Shown here: piece after piece, positions 46,166-55,230 of the stretch | Numbering within the stretch: position 1 is the first letter of the stretch | Layout: the number at the start of each line of letters is the position of its first letter | Assembly: GCF_011752975.1 (NCBI RefSeq) | Contig: NZ_VWWP01000005.1 | Coordinates: 248,001 to 312,000 of the forward strand | Source: Chryseobacterium sp. Tr-659 | Lineage (GTDB): Bacteria > Bacteroidota > Bacteroidia > Flavobacteriales > Weeksellaceae | Length of the DNA: 64,000 nt | Direction of reading: 5' to 3' | Position numbers and translations under genes: made by a program | Notes under the pieces: model-generated | Databases searched by the model: none | What the model saw: the letters and a program-made list of their open reading frames with translations, nothing else | What the model was told of the DNA's origin: nothing

Positions 46166-47863
46166 TTAAGCCAATTTCATCAAAAGATTTTCATCAATCT
46201 TCTCTACTTTCACAATATTATTTTTTGTCAAAGTTTTAGAAGCTTTATCCCATTTTTTACCGGATAACTGGCTTCTTTCTTTTACTTCCGCTAAAGACAT
46301 TGCTTCTTCCTGAGAATTAAGGATTTCAAGGATTACTTTTTCGTCTTCTCCCAATTCAATTTGAGGAGCAGCTTTTTCAGGTCTCATCTGCGGGAAGAAT
46401 AATACTTCCTGGATCGATGCATTGTTCGTTAAGAACATGATCAACCTGTCCATACCGATTCCTAATCCAGAAGTTGGCGGCATTCCATATTCAAGTGCTC
46501 TCAAGAAGTCCTGATCGATAAACATTGCTTCATCATCTCCTCTTTCAGATAAAGCCATCTGTGCTTCAAAACGTTCTCTCTGATCAATAGGATCATTAAG
46601 CTCTGAATAAGCATTTGCGATTTCTTTACCGCAAACCATTAACTCAAAACGCTCTGTTAAACCTTCTTTGCTTCTGTGTTTCTTAGTCAGTGGAGACATT
46701 TCGATCGGGTAATCAGTAATGAATGTCGGCTGAATAAAGTTTCCTTCACATTTTTCACCGAAAATCTCATCAATTAATTTTCCTTTCCCCATTGTTTCGT
46801 TCACTTCAATACCGATAGACTTCGCGAAATCATATAATTCCTGTTCAGTTTTTCCGGTAATATCAAAACCTGTGAATTTCAGGATTGCTTCCGTCATAGA
46901 AACTCTTGGATAAGGAGCTTTGAAATCAACATTATGCTCTCCGAATGTAGCCGTTGTAGTTCCGTTTACCTGGATAGCACAGAATTCCAATAATTTCTCA
47001 GTGAAATCCATCATCCAGTTATAATCTTTGTAAGCTACATAGATTTCCATAGCGGTAAACTCAGGGTTGTGGGTTCTGTCCATCCCTTCATTTCTGAAGT
47101 TTTTAGAGAACTCATATACTCCGTCAAAACCACCTACGATCAATCTTTTCAGATATAATTCGTTGGCAATTCTTAAATATAACGGAATATCCAATGCATT
47201 ATGGTGCGTGATAAACGGTTTTGCAGCAGCTCCACCAGGGATTGACTGCAGAATAGGTGTTTCCACTTCAAAATATCCTGCATCGTTGAAGAACGTTCTC
47301 ATCGCGTTGAACAATTTTGTTCTTTTCACGAAAATTTCTTTAACCTGCGGATTTACCGTTAAGTCTACATAACGTTGTCTGTATCTTAGTTCAGGATCCG
47401 TGAATCCGTCATGTACTACTCCGTTTTCATCAGTTTTAGCCTGAGGAAGTGGACGAAGTGCTTTGGTAAGAAGTGTAAAGTTTTTCACTAAAACAGTTTT
47501 CTCTCCTACCTGAGTGGTAAACAATTCACCTTCAATACCGATAATATCACCAATATCCAAAAGGTGCTTGTACACTTCATTATATAGTTCTTTATCTTCA
47601 CCAGGACAGATTTCGTCTCTGTTGAAATACACCTGAATTTTCCCTTTAGAATCCTGCAATTCTGCGAAAGAAGCCTTCCCTTGAATTCTGCGTGACATCA
47701 ATCTACCAGCGATCTTCACCTGTTTACTTTCAGAAAAATCCTGTTTTATAGATTCTGTAGTATCTGTAATTGTATACTCATCCGCAGGGAACGCATTAAT
47801 CCCCATTTCAGTCAGCTTATTCAGCTTTTCTCTTCTAATGATTTCTTGTTCTGATAATTGCAT
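46166..47863 (-). CDS. lysS: Lysyl-tRNA synthetase (class II) with C-terminal extension
   Basis: 565 residues against about 505 for E. coli LysS. The N-terminal OB fold is at about 60-150. The class II motifs are present, with motif 2 as FRNEGMDRTHNPEFTAMEIY and motif 3 as GLGIGMDRLIMFL. The last 65 residues (from about 500) are an added Lys/Glu-rich domain, LEILNSQEEAMSLAEVKE and following, resembling a winged helix. This extension is, from memory, common to flavobacterial LysS. It charges tRNA-Lys. A complete -33/-7 promoter lies upstream at 47886-47916. Confidence 0.96.
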   Translation of the reverse strand: MQLSEQEIIRREKLNKLTEMGINAFPADEYTITDTTESIKQDFSESKQVKIAGRLMSRRIQGKASFAELQDSKGKIQVYFNRDEICPGEDKELYNEVYKHLLDIGDIIGIEGELFTTQVGEKTVLVKNFTLLTKALRPLPQAKTDENGVVHDGFTDPELRYRQRYVDLTVNPQVKEIFVKRTKLFNAMRTFFNDAGYFEVETPILQSIPGGAAAKPFITHHNALDIPLYLRIANELYLKRLIVGGFDGVYEFSKNFRNEGMDRTHNPEFTAMEIYVAYKDYNWMMDFTEKLLEFCAIQVNGTTTATFGEHNVDFKAPYPRVSMTEAILKFTGFDITGKTEQELYDFAKSIGIEVNETMGKGKLIDEIFGEKCEGNFIQPTFITDYPIEMSPLTKKHRSKEGLTERFELMVCGKEIANAYSELNDPIDQRERFEAQMALSERGDDEAMFIDQDFLRALEYGMPPTSGLGIGMDRLIMFLTNNASIQEVLFFPQMRPEKAAPQIELGEDEKVILEILNSQEEAMSLAEVKERSQLSGKKWDKASKTLTKNNIVKVEKIDENLLMKLA

Positions 47864-47885
47864 TTCTTATTTTTCTAAAAGCGTA

Positions 47886-47916
47886 CAAATTTAGGCATTT
47901 TTGCGCTGACCGTCAA
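47886..47916 (-). promoter_or_regulatory. lysS promoter, -33 TTG and -7 TAAATTTG with 20-bp spacing
   Basis: Minus strand: TTG (complement of 47914-47916), 20 bases, TAAATTTG (complement of 47886-47893), 22 bases before the ATG at 47863. Confidence 0.65.
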
Positions 47917-48108
47917 TGAGTTTTTTCAGAAATTTTAAAATGGAAATTGTGAATATTGATTTTTGACAGAAGAATAAGAATTAACAGGTATGTGAAATTA
48001 AATGTGAGGTATTTCTCTAAGCTTTCTAAAGTGGGCTAAAGTGTTTGAAAAATAAAAACCTTTTGTGACTTTGTGGTTAAGTTTAAACACCTTTATTAAT
48101 AGTAATCA

Positions 48109-49014
48109 TTACTTATGAGAAAATCTCCACGCCAATATTCTGCTCACCTTCTGTCCCTGAGCCATATCAATTGTTTTAACCTCCGCAGCTTTCACCTTCT
48201 TTAACAAATGGGTAAGCTTAGGCAAATTATCTTTTTTTGAAACCAGACAGGTAAACCAAAGAATCTGTGAAGAAAACAATACACTTTCGTGAATCATCTT
48301 TGTGATGAAAGCAAGTTCTCCGCCTTCACACCATAATTCAGACTGTTGTCCACCGAAGTTAAGAAGCGGTTTTTCTTTCTTTGATTTATTAAGATTTTTT
48401 GTCTTCCTGATATTCCCTTTTAAAGCTGATTCTTCAGAATCATGGAAAGGAGGATTACACATGGTGAATGTAAATTGATCTTCAGTACCAATAATATTTT
48501 TGAAAATATGGTTGGAATCAGGCTGACGCTTTAACTGAATGACAGATGACAGATCCGGATTCTGATCTAAAATACGTTGTGCATTCTCCAGAGAAGCCTG
48601 ATTGATATCTGTTCCTAACATTTTCCAGCCATAAGACCTGTGGCCTATTAAAGGATAAACAAGATTGGCTCCTGCACCAATGTCCAGACCTTTTACAGAA
48701 GTTCCGGTTGGGATTTCCCCTGATTTTTCAGCTAATAAATCTGCAATATAGTGTACATAATCTGCCCGTCCGGGAATCGGGGGGCATAAATTGGTATCGG
48801 GAATATCCCAGTCTTTAATATTATAAAAATGTAAGAGTAGGGCCTTATTGAGCAGCTTAACCGCTTTAGGAATGCTGAAGTTAATGGTTAGCGTTTGATA
48901 AGCATTTACAAAAACATAGTGTTTCAGTTCTGGCACACAAGAAATAAGCTGATCAAAATCATAGGGATTACGATGCAGATTTCTTGTGTGCAGACTGGAT
49001 TTTTCAGTGGACAT
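48109..49014 (-). CDS. rlmF: 23S rRNA (adenine-1618 N6)-methyltransferase
   Basis: 301 residues. The N-terminus carries LHTRNLHRNPYDFDQL, the SAM site is GLDIGAGANLVYPLIG, and the N6-adenine methylase motif is MCNPPFHDSEE. RlmF methylates A1618 of 23S rRNA in the cytoplasm. It is the last gene of a three-gene operon with the cytochrome c and the small lipoprotein (4-base gap). Confidence 0.94.
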   Translation of the reverse strand: MSTEKSSLHTRNLHRNPYDFDQLISCVPELKHYVFVNAYQTLTINFSIPKAVKLLNKALLLHFYNIKDWDIPDTNLCPPIPGRADYVHYIADLLAEKSGEIPTGTSVKGLDIGAGANLVYPLIGHRSYGWKMLGTDINQASLENAQRILDQNPDLSSVIQLKRQPDSNHIFKNIIGTEDQFTFTMCNPPFHDSEESALKGNIRKTKNLNKSKKEKPLLNFGGQQSELWCEGGELAFITKMIHESVLFSSQILWFTCLVSKKDNLPKLTHLLKKVKAAEVKTIDMAQGQKVSRILAWRFSHK

Positions 49015-49017
49015 ATT

Positions 49018-49392
49018 TTATTTCTTCTGACTTAAAATATATTCCACCATTTTTTTGGCATCTTCTTTAGATACCTGTGGATGGGCAGCCATAGGCACAC
49101 CTCCCCAAACTCCACTTCCGCCTTCTATAATTTTGGAAGCCAGCAATTCTATATCCTTTTCAGAGTATTTGTTTGCTATCTCCTGATAAGAAGGTCCTAT
49201 CATTCTCTCTGTAGCAGAATGGCACCCTGAACAGTCTAAAGTCCCAATGATCTGGTCACCGGAAAGATTAGATTTTGCAGGCTCTGAAACAGCACTAGTT
49301 TCAGAAGAAGATGCTACTTCTGCTGTATTTTCTTTTTTAGAACAGGACATGATCAGAAGACCTAAAGTTCCTGCCAAAAATATTTTTTTCAT
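49018..49392 (-). CDS. Lipoprotein mono-haem cytochrome c
   Basis: 124 residues. The signal peptide ends in a lipobox (LGLLIMSC), a Ser/Ala-rich linker follows, and a class I cytochrome c fold has CSGCH (DCSGCHSATERMIGPSY) and a likely Met ligand in GGVPMAAHPQV. It would be an electron carrier tethered in the periplasm, plausible for the bd or other terminal oxidases. Its ATG overlaps the stop of the upstream lipoprotein by one base. Confidence 0.9.
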   Translation of the reverse strand: MKKIFLAGTLGLLIMSCSKKENTAEVASSSETSAVSEPAKSNLSGDQIIGTLDCSGCHSATERMIGPSYQEIANKYSEKDIELLASKIIEGGSGVWGGVPMAAHPQVSKEDAKKMVEYILSQKK

Positions 49393-49601
49393 TATTTCTT
49401 AGCTGTAGAATCTGTTTTAGCAGCTTCAGGAGCAGGAGTTGCAGCGGCAGGAGCAGCTGGTTTTGCAGTAGAATCTGCCACAGTAGTTGCTTCAGGCTCT
49501 TCAAGCATTGTATTGCTGTCCTGTAAAGAGTGATCTACTTTTTTAGAGCAGCTTGCTAATAATAAACCTCCGATAAATGCGATTGCTAATACTTTTTTCA
49601 T
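49392..49601 (-). CDS. Small Ala/Thr/Pro-rich lipoprotein
   Basis: 69 residues with a lipobox (GGLLLASC at residues 11-18) and a low-complexity mature part of Ala, Pro, Thr and Lys (TAKPAAPAAATPAPEAAKTD). It is translationally coupled (TAATG) to the cytochrome c lipoprotein. Perhaps a spacer-like partner; no function can be assigned. Confidence 0.75.
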   Translation of the reverse strand: MKKVLAIAFIGGLLLASCSKKVDHSLQDSNTMLEEPEATTVADSTAKPAAPAAATPAPEAAKTDSTAKK

Positions 49602-49619
49602 TGTTTTCTAATTTGGAAG

Positions 49620-49627
49620 CAAAAATA
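49620..49627 (-). promoter_or_regulatory. -7 promoter box (TATTTTTG) of the lipoprotein-cytochrome c-rlmF operon
   Basis: Minus-strand exact TAnnTTTG match, 18 bases before the ATG at 49601. Confidence 0.5.
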
Positions 49628-49738
49628 TAAAAAATAAACTTTTAAACTGATGACAAATGTTTCCTTTGAGAAATATTTTTCACCCTCCACAATTAACAAT
49701 AATTAGTTCAAATATAATAGATATTTAAAATTCATCGT

Positions 49739-49746
49739 TATTTTTG
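49739..49746 (+). promoter_or_regulatory. -7 promoter box (TATTTTTG) of the cupin gene
   Basis: Exact TAnnTTTG match 48 bases before the ATG at 49795. Confidence 0.45.
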
Positions 49747-49794
49747 TGTATCGGATCATTAAGATCTGAAAATAACACATTTAATTAAAAATTT

Positions 49795-50247
49795 ATGTCT
49801 AAAAAAAAATTGTTCCGTACAGCATTATTAGCTGTGCTATCTACTCTTGTCTTTTCCTGTGAGAGCTCATCGGGAGAACCTAAGTCGGAATATTCTGACA
49901 AAATTGAATCGGTAACACTATTGAAAACTACCAAATCATGGGATGGAACCCAATATCCCGCCTATCCCACTACACAACCTGAAATTTCTGTGCTTAAAAT
50001 TGCCGTCCCTCCCAATAAGGCATTGGATTGGCACAAACATCCAGTGATCAATGCTGCTTATGTAGAAAAGGGTGAAATTCAGGTAGAAAGGAAAGATAAT
50101 GGTAAAACACAATGGATAACAAAAGGCCAGGTTCTTCCTGAGATGGTGAATATAGCCCACAGAGGCAAAACCGGAGATAAGGGCGTTACTCTGATTGTTT
50201 TTTACAGCGGAACTCCTGACATCCCGCTATCAGAACCAGTACAATAG
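49795..50247 (+). CDS. Cupin-domain lipoprotein
   Basis: 150 residues. The signal peptide ends in a lipobox (TLVFSC). The cupin barrel shows motif 1 around LDWHKHPVINAAYVEKGEIQVE and a shortened motif 2 around LPEMVNIAHRGKTGDKG, so a metal site of His/His/Glu with a second-motif His is plausible. The mature protein would be in the periplasm or on the cell surface. Substrate unknown; small periplasmic cupins include sugar- and stress-related members. Confidence 0.82.
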   Translation: MSKKKLFRTALLAVLSTLVFSCESSSGEPKSEYSDKIESVTLLKTTKSWDGTQYPAYPTTQPEISVLKIAVPPNKALDWHKHPVINAAYVEKGEIQVERKDNGKTQWITKGQVLPEMVNIAHRGKTGDKGVTLIVFYSGTPDIPLSEPVQ

Positions 50248-50365
50248 GATTAAAAAAAGCTTAAGACTGGAAGACGGAAACTTTCAGCTTCCTTTTTCAA
50301 GCTTTACACTTAAATCATATTATTTAATTCACTCTATATTAAAAAGATAGTAGTAAATTTAGATC

Positions 50366-51010
50366 ATGGTTTTACTATCAAAAATTCTGTTTTTCATCAG
50401 CCATCATGGTTTTTACACTGTGATATTGCTGATCTTATTCTTTGGTCTGCTCTCTTTTCTGACAAAGAAGGTATGGTTTCTTATTCCAATCATTCCACTG
50501 GCAATTTTAAACGGATTCGCGGGACAGTTTTTAAATGCCTGGTTTCTCAATAAATATGGTACGGAAAGCATAGCTCTCATCACTTCTGACATAGAAACCA
50601 ATTCTACTCTTAACGATATGCCTATCCATGATTATGAGGCTATAGTAAAGAAACAAGATGGGAAATATGTTTCAACCTTCTTCTCTACAACTTCTGCCGC
50701 TATTTATCCTATTGAAAATGCAATTCGGATACCACAAACGGAAGTTTATTTTCCTGTAAAATATATTCCGGGGTATGAGAAAAATATTGTTATTCTCTAT
50801 AATCAGTCTGATGAAGGACAAGCTGTACTCAGATATTCTAAACAAGCTCCCGTTAATTCTGCAAAAATAAAATACGAAGCAGACAGAACCAACAAGGAGT
50901 TTATTAAAGAATATATATCAGCACTGGAAGATTATGTAAAAACATATGATGATGAAACCTATGAAGCAAAAATCAAGGAATTGAAAAAAGAGCTTAAACA
51001 ACTTAAATAA
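50366..51010 (+). CDS. Membrane protein with extracytoplasmic domain, unknown function
   Basis: 214 residues with two N-terminal membrane helices (about residues 15-32 and 37-56), then an extracytoplasmic domain of short strands (GKYVSTFFSTTSAAIYP, EVYFPVKYIPGYEKNIVILY) and a highly charged Lys/Glu C-terminal helix. No family is recognised. It stands alone upstream of the trp leader on the same strand, with no terminator visible between. Confidence 0.65.
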   Translation: MVLLSKILFFISHHGFYTVILLILFFGLLSFLTKKVWFLIPIIPLAILNGFAGQFLNAWFLNKYGTESIALITSDIETNSTLNDMPIHDYEAIVKKQDGKYVSTFFSTTSAAIYPIENAIRIPQTEVYFPVKYIPGYEKNIVILYNQSDEGQAVLRYSKQAPVNSAKIKYEADRTNKEFIKEYISALEDYVKTYDDETYEAKIKELKKELKQLK

Positions 51011-51075
51011 TAAGGTTGTCATATTAAGTTTTTTTATTTTCTGATATTTTTTCTTTTTTGTATTAAAAAATTTTC

Positions 51076-51083
51076 TACATTTG
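51076..51083 (+). promoter_or_regulatory. -7 promoter box (TACATTTG) of the trp operon
   Basis: Exact TAnnTTTG match with only 4 bases before the leader peptide ATG at 51088, predicting a leaderless leader transcript. No -33 TTG at the usual distance is clear. Confidence 0.6.
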
Positions 51084-51087
51084 CTAC

Positions 51088-51165
51088 ATGTTAAAAATGA
51101 ACAACAATATTTGGTGGTGGCTTTCAAACTCTTCGTCGGGTCTGAAGGTATTGTCATGTTGTTAA
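51088..51165 (+). CDS. trp operon leader peptide (Trp-Trp-Trp)
   Basis: 25 residues. The peptide begins MLKMNNNIWWWLSN and ends VLSCC. Three consecutive Trp codons (TGG at 51112-51120), between a TAnnTTTG promoter and a terminator ahead of trpE, are the classic mark of ribosome-mediated attenuation: with little charged tRNA-Trp the ribosome stalls on the Trp codons and the terminator at 51200-51232 does not form. Its start abuts the predicted transcription start. A second in-frame ATG lies at 51097. Confidence 0.85.
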   Translation: MLKMNNNIWWWLSNSSSGLKVLSCC

Positions 51166-51199
51166 TTACACAGCAGAAATAATAAAATAAACAATATAT

Positions 51200-51232
51200 A
51201 GGCTTTGACGGATAACGTTAAAGCCTTTTTTT
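51200..51232 (+). terminator. trp attenuator terminator
   Basis: Stem AGGCTTT (51200-51206) with AAAGCCT (51220-51226), an inner ACG/CGT pairing (51208-51210, 51216-51218) and a T7 tract. It lies 28 bases before trpE, inside the leader. Confidence 0.85.
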
Positions 51233-51260
51233 ATTCCTTAACCTAAAAAAAAACAACAAG

Positions 51261-52685
51261 ATGTTTACTGATACAATCAAAATAAAAACCGTTTCGAAAA
51301 AGACACTGGGAGACCTTCATACCCCAATGAATATTTATCTTAAGATCAGAGACAAATTCAGAGATACCATCCTTCTGGAAAGCTCAGATTCAAAAAGCAT
51401 TGATAACAACTTTTCCTTTATTGCGGTGAATGCCATTGCCGGAATTGAAGTAAAAAACCTTAATGAATATGAAATAAAGCTTCCCACTTCCGCTCCTGTA
51501 AAACAATTTATTATGGAACGTAAGATCACTGATATTTTTGAAGATTTCCGAAATATCTTTAAGTGTGAAACAACCCATGATCTCATTGAACAAACAGCTC
51601 AAAGTCTTTTCGGATATACCAGTTTTGAAGCCGTACAGTTCTTTGAAAATATTAATTTAAAGGCACAAAGTCCGGAAGTAGAGATTCCTGTATTACGATA
51701 CAGATTGTACCAGTATGTTATTGCTATCAACCATTTCAATGATGAAATGTACATTATTGAAAATCAGATAGATGACGTAAAATCAGAACTCCACCTTTTA
51801 GAAAACCTCATCAAAAACCAGAACACTCCGGTTTATCCTTTTGAAAAAACAGATCTGGAGACATCCAATATTACTGACGAAGATTATATCGAATTGGTGA
51901 AAACAGCTCAGAAACACTGTATGAGAGGAGATGTTTTCCAATTGGTATTGAGCAGAAGATTTGAACAGAAATTCAAAGGGGATGAATTCAATGTTTACCG
52001 TGCTTTGAGAAACATTAACCCTTCCCCTTACCTATTCTACTTTGATTATGGGAATTACAAGCTATTTGGATCAAGCCCCGAAAGCCAACTTATTATAAAA
52101 AACAACAAAGCTATTATCCATCCCATTGCCGGAACTTCTAAACGAACAGGAAATTTTGAAGCTGATCTAGAAGCTATTGAAGTTTTAAAAGCCGATCCAA
52201 AAGAAAATGCGGAACACACCATGCTGGTAGATCTTGCCAGAAACGATCTTGGAAAACTGGGTAAAAATGTCACCGTTACCAAACTGAAAGAAATCCAGCT
52301 TTTCTCCCATGTAATTCATATGGTGAGCGAAGTGACTGCTGATGTTGCTAACGACATCAATCCTCTCGAAATGGTTTCCGCCACCTTTCCACAGGGGACA
52401 TTAAGCGGAGCCCCTAAACACAAAGCCTTACAGCTGATCAATCAATATGAAAAAGATTCCCGGGGATATTACGGAGGATGTATTGGAATGATTGGTCTCA
52501 ATGGTACATGCAACCAGGCGATTATGATCAGAACATTCTTAAGTAAAAACAATACATTATATTATCAGGCAGGAGCCGGTCTGGTTGCCAAATCAGTTCC
52601 TGAAAATGAACTGCAGGAGGTCAATAATAAGCTGAACGCGCTAAAAAAAGCAGTGGAAAAAGCAGAAAAAATAGTTGAAAAATAA
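51261..52685 (+). CDS. trpE: Anthranilate synthase component I
   Basis: 474 residues. The N-terminal domain holds the Trp feedback site DTILLESSDSKS near residues 36-47. The chorismate-utilising domain (about 190-470) has HPIAGTSKRTGN, DLARNDLGKLG, HMVSEV, SGAPKHKALQLI and YYQAGAGLVAKS. It converts chorismate and glutamine (with TrpG) to anthranilate and is inhibited by tryptophan. It is the first structural gene after the attenuator. Confidence 0.96.
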   Translation: MFTDTIKIKTVSKKTLGDLHTPMNIYLKIRDKFRDTILLESSDSKSIDNNFSFIAVNAIAGIEVKNLNEYEIKLPTSAPVKQFIMERKITDIFEDFRNIFKCETTHDLIEQTAQSLFGYTSFEAVQFFENINLKAQSPEVEIPVLRYRLYQYVIAINHFNDEMYIIENQIDDVKSELHLLENLIKNQNTPVYPFEKTDLETSNITDEDYIELVKTAQKHCMRGDVFQLVLSRRFEQKFKGDEFNVYRALRNINPSPYLFYFDYGNYKLFGSSPESQLIIKNNKAIIHPIAGTSKRTGNFEADLEAIEVLKADPKENAEHTMLVDLARNDLGKLGKNVTVTKLKEIQLFSHVIHMVSEVTADVANDINPLEMVSATFPQGTLSGAPKHKALQLINQYEKDSRGYYGGCIGMIGLNGTCNQAIMIRTFLSKNNTLYYQAGAGLVAKSVPENELQEVNNKLNALKKAVEKAEKIVEK

Positions 52686-52747
52686 AAACGAGTTCCAGCC
52701 CATCAACTAACAGCAAAAACAATCAGTAACTAACTCATAAAAAAGTA

Positions 52748-53347
52748 ATGAATAACAATATAAACACTCAGCAGCCACAGCTTAAAGTTCTTGTATTCGA
52801 CAACTACGACAGCTTCACTTATAATCTCGTTCAGATTATCGAAAGGATTCTGAATCAAAGAGTGGATGTGGTAAGAAATGATGAAATTACATTGGAAGAA
52901 ATCGGAAAGTATGATAAAATCATTCTCTCTCCAGGTCCCGGAATTCCTGAAGAAGCAGGCATTTTATTAGATCTGATCAGAGAATATGCTCCTACCAAAA
53001 GTATTCTGGGAGTATGTCTTGGGCAGCAGGCCATTGCCGAAGCATTTGGAGGAAGCCTTATCAACCTGTCGGAAATTTTCCATGGTGTAGCTACTACAAC
53101 GGATATTATAAAAGAAGACACAAAACTATTCGATGGCTTACATTCAGGGCTTGAAGTTGGAAGATACCACAGCTGGGCAGTCAATACCCAGGATTTCCCG
53201 GAAGAACTGGAAGTGACTGCCGTAGATCATGACGGAATGATCATGGCTTTACAGCATAAGACTTATGATGTGCATGGGGTACAATTTCACCCTGAAAGCA
53301 TTCTGACTCCGGACGGAGAAACAATCATTAAAAATTTTCTTTTATAA
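52748..53347 (+). CDS. trpG: Anthranilate synthase component II (glutamine amidotransferase)
   Basis: 199 residues, class I glutamine amidotransferase. It shows VFDNYDSFTYNLVQII, LSPGPGIPEEAG, the nucleophile in GVCLGQQAIAEAFGG, and the His-Glu pair in VQFHPESIL. It supplies ammonia to TrpE. Its TAA overlaps the trpD ATG by one base. Confidence 0.95.
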   Translation: MNNNINTQQPQLKVLVFDNYDSFTYNLVQIIERILNQRVDVVRNDEITLEEIGKYDKIILSPGPGIPEEAGILLDLIREYAPTKSILGVCLGQQAIAEAFGGSLINLSEIFHGVATTTDIIKEDTKLFDGLHSGLEVGRYHSWAVNTQDFPEELEVTAVDHDGMIMALQHKTYDVHGVQFHPESILTPDGETIIKNFLL

Positions 53348-54378
53348 TGAAAACAACAGACCTCCCTTTATCAACCATAAAAGCTCCACAAATGAAAGAA
53401 ATACTACAATACCTGTTCAATCATAATACACTCTCAAAATCAGAGGCAAAAGCAACCATGATCGAGATTGCACAGAATAAATTCAATGCCGCAGAGGTAA
53501 CCGCTTTCATCAGTGTTTTTCTGATGAGAAATATAACATTGAAAGAAGTGGAAGGCTTCAGAGAAGCTTTGTTACAAATGGCGGTACCTGTTCATATCAA
53601 TGCTGAAAACGCTATTGATATTGTAGGAACAGGAGGTGACGGAAAAAACACAATCAATATATCAACATTGGCAAGCTTTGTAGTGGCCGGGGCCGGGCAG
53701 AAAGTAACAAAACATGGAAATTATGGGGCTTCCACCATTACAGGCTCATCCAATGTGATGGAAGAACTGGGGTATCAGTTTAAAAATAATTCGGATCAAT
53801 TGAATGAAGAACTTGAAAAAGCAAACATCTGCTTTTTACATGCCCCATACTTCCACCCGGCTTTACAATCTGTAGGGTTATTGAGAAAATCTTTAGGGTT
53901 AAGAACCTTCTTCAACCTTTTAGGTCCGTTGGTAAACCCTGCAAAACCTCAACATTCCATGATCGGGGTCTACAACCTTGAGATTGCAAGAATTTATCAA
54001 TATCTATTACAAAATGAAGAAAGAGAATTCATTCTTGTTCATGGATTGGATGGTTATGACGAAATAAGTTTAACACATGACACCAAAATTATTACGAAAA
54101 ACGGAGAAGAAATTTATTCTGCGGAAGATCTGGGCTTTAATCCGGTAACGTTGGAGGATATCAAAGCGGGAGATACAATTCAGGAAACAGCAAAAATTTT
54201 CATGAATATTCTTGAAGGAAAAGGCACCGAACAACAAAACTCAGTGATTTTGGCCAATGCATCCGTAGCACTTTACAATACTCATAAATTCGGTAGTTAT
54301 GATGATTGTCTCCTTCTTGCTCAGGAAAGCTTACAAAGTGGAAAAGCACTCAACAGTTTTGAGCTTTTGATTCAATAA
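53347..54378 (+). CDS. trpD: Anthranilate phosphoribosyltransferase
   Basis: 343 residues from the overlapping ATG at 53347; a second in-frame Met at residue 16 starts MKEILQYLFNHN, the usual TrpD N-terminus, so the first 15 residues may be an extension or untranslated. The PRPP motif is DIVGTGGDGKNTINIST and the anthranilate region KHGNYGASTITGSSNVME. It joins anthranilate to phosphoribosyl pyrophosphate. Confidence 0.95.
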   Translation: MKTTDLPLSTIKAPQMKEILQYLFNHNTLSKSEAKATMIEIAQNKFNAAEVTAFISVFLMRNITLKEVEGFREALLQMAVPVHINAENAIDIVGTGGDGKNTINISTLASFVVAGAGQKVTKHGNYGASTITGSSNVMEELGYQFKNNSDQLNEELEKANICFLHAPYFHPALQSVGLLRKSLGLRTFFNLLGPLVNPAKPQHSMIGVYNLEIARIYQYLLQNEEREFILVHGLDGYDEISLTHDTKIITKNGEEIYSAEDLGFNPVTLEDIKAGDTIQETAKIFMNILEGKGTEQQNSVILANASVALYNTHKFGSYDDCLLLAQESLQSGKALNSFELLIQ

Positions 54379-54436
54379 ATAAAGAAAATATAAGTTTTTT
54401 AATCACAACCCAGGATTCTCATCTCAAACACAAAAA

Positions 54437-55210
54437 ATGACTATACTAGATAAAATTATTGAAAGAAAAAAGGAAGAAATTACAACATCAAAGTCAAATA
54501 TTTCTCTTGAACACTTAAAAAACACTGAGTTTTTTGGACGCAAAACCTATTCTCTGAAAGACTCTGTGAAAAATAAAAGTGGAATTATCGCTGAATTTAA
54601 AAGACAATCTCCTTCAAAAGGAATGATCAACAACCGTGTTCAGCCGCTGGAAGTAGTTTCTGCTTATGAAAGCTTCGGAGCCAGTGGAATTTCTATCCTT
54701 ACCGACAAAGATTTTTTCGGAGGAGATTTTAATGATATACTCAAGGTTAGAGATCAAATTAAAATTCCTATTCTTCGAAAAGATTTTATGATTGATGAAT
54801 ATCAGTTTTATGAAGCCAAAAGCATTGGAGCTGATGTTGTTTTACTAATTGCATCCTGTCTTTCCCCCAATCAGGTTCAGGAGTTTACCCAACTTGCTCA
54901 TGAACTGGAAATGGAAGTTCTTCTAGAAATTCACACCGAGGATGAGTTGAAACACTTCCATTCAACAATTGATCTGGTTGGAATTAATAACAGAAACTTA
55001 AAAGATTTTAAAGTGGATTTACAACACTCCGTTCAGTTGAAAAACCTTCTTCCAAAAGATGTTTTATCTGTTGCGGAAAGCGGTATTTATCATCTTGAAG
55101 ATTTTAAATTTTTAAAACAAAAAGGATTCGACGGTTTCCTGATGGGAGAATATTTTATGAAAAATACAGATCCTGCCAAAGCATTTGAAGATTTCTCAAT
55201 ACAGATTTAA
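54437..55210 (+). CDS. trpC: Indole-3-glycerol-phosphate synthase
   Basis: 257 residues, a TIM barrel. It has the N-terminal ILDKIIERKKEEI, the catalytic IAEFKRQSPSKG, LTDKDFFGG, PILRKDFMID, LEIHTEDEL, GINNRNLKDF and VAESGIYHLEDF. It closes the ring of carboxyphenylamino-deoxyribulose phosphate. It is separate from TrpF here, not fused. It follows trpD after 58 bases. Confidence 0.95.
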   Translation: MTILDKIIERKKEEITTSKSNISLEHLKNTEFFGRKTYSLKDSVKNKSGIIAEFKRQSPSKGMINNRVQPLEVVSAYESFGASGISILTDKDFFGGDFNDILKVRDQIKIPILRKDFMIDEYQFYEAKSIGADVVLLIASCLSPNQVQEFTQLAHELEMEVLLEIHTEDELKHFHSTIDLVGINNRNLKDFKVDLQHSVQLKNLLPKDVLSVAESGIYHLEDFKFLKQKGFDGFLMGEYFMKNTDPAKAFEDFSIQI

Positions 55211-55230
55211 TATATAAAATAGCCATAAAA

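Noticed and set aside
50248..50292. Terminator after the cupin gene
   Set aside because: A GGAAG/CTTCC stem at 50269-50292 with weak inner pairing exists, but it is not convincing enough to annotate.
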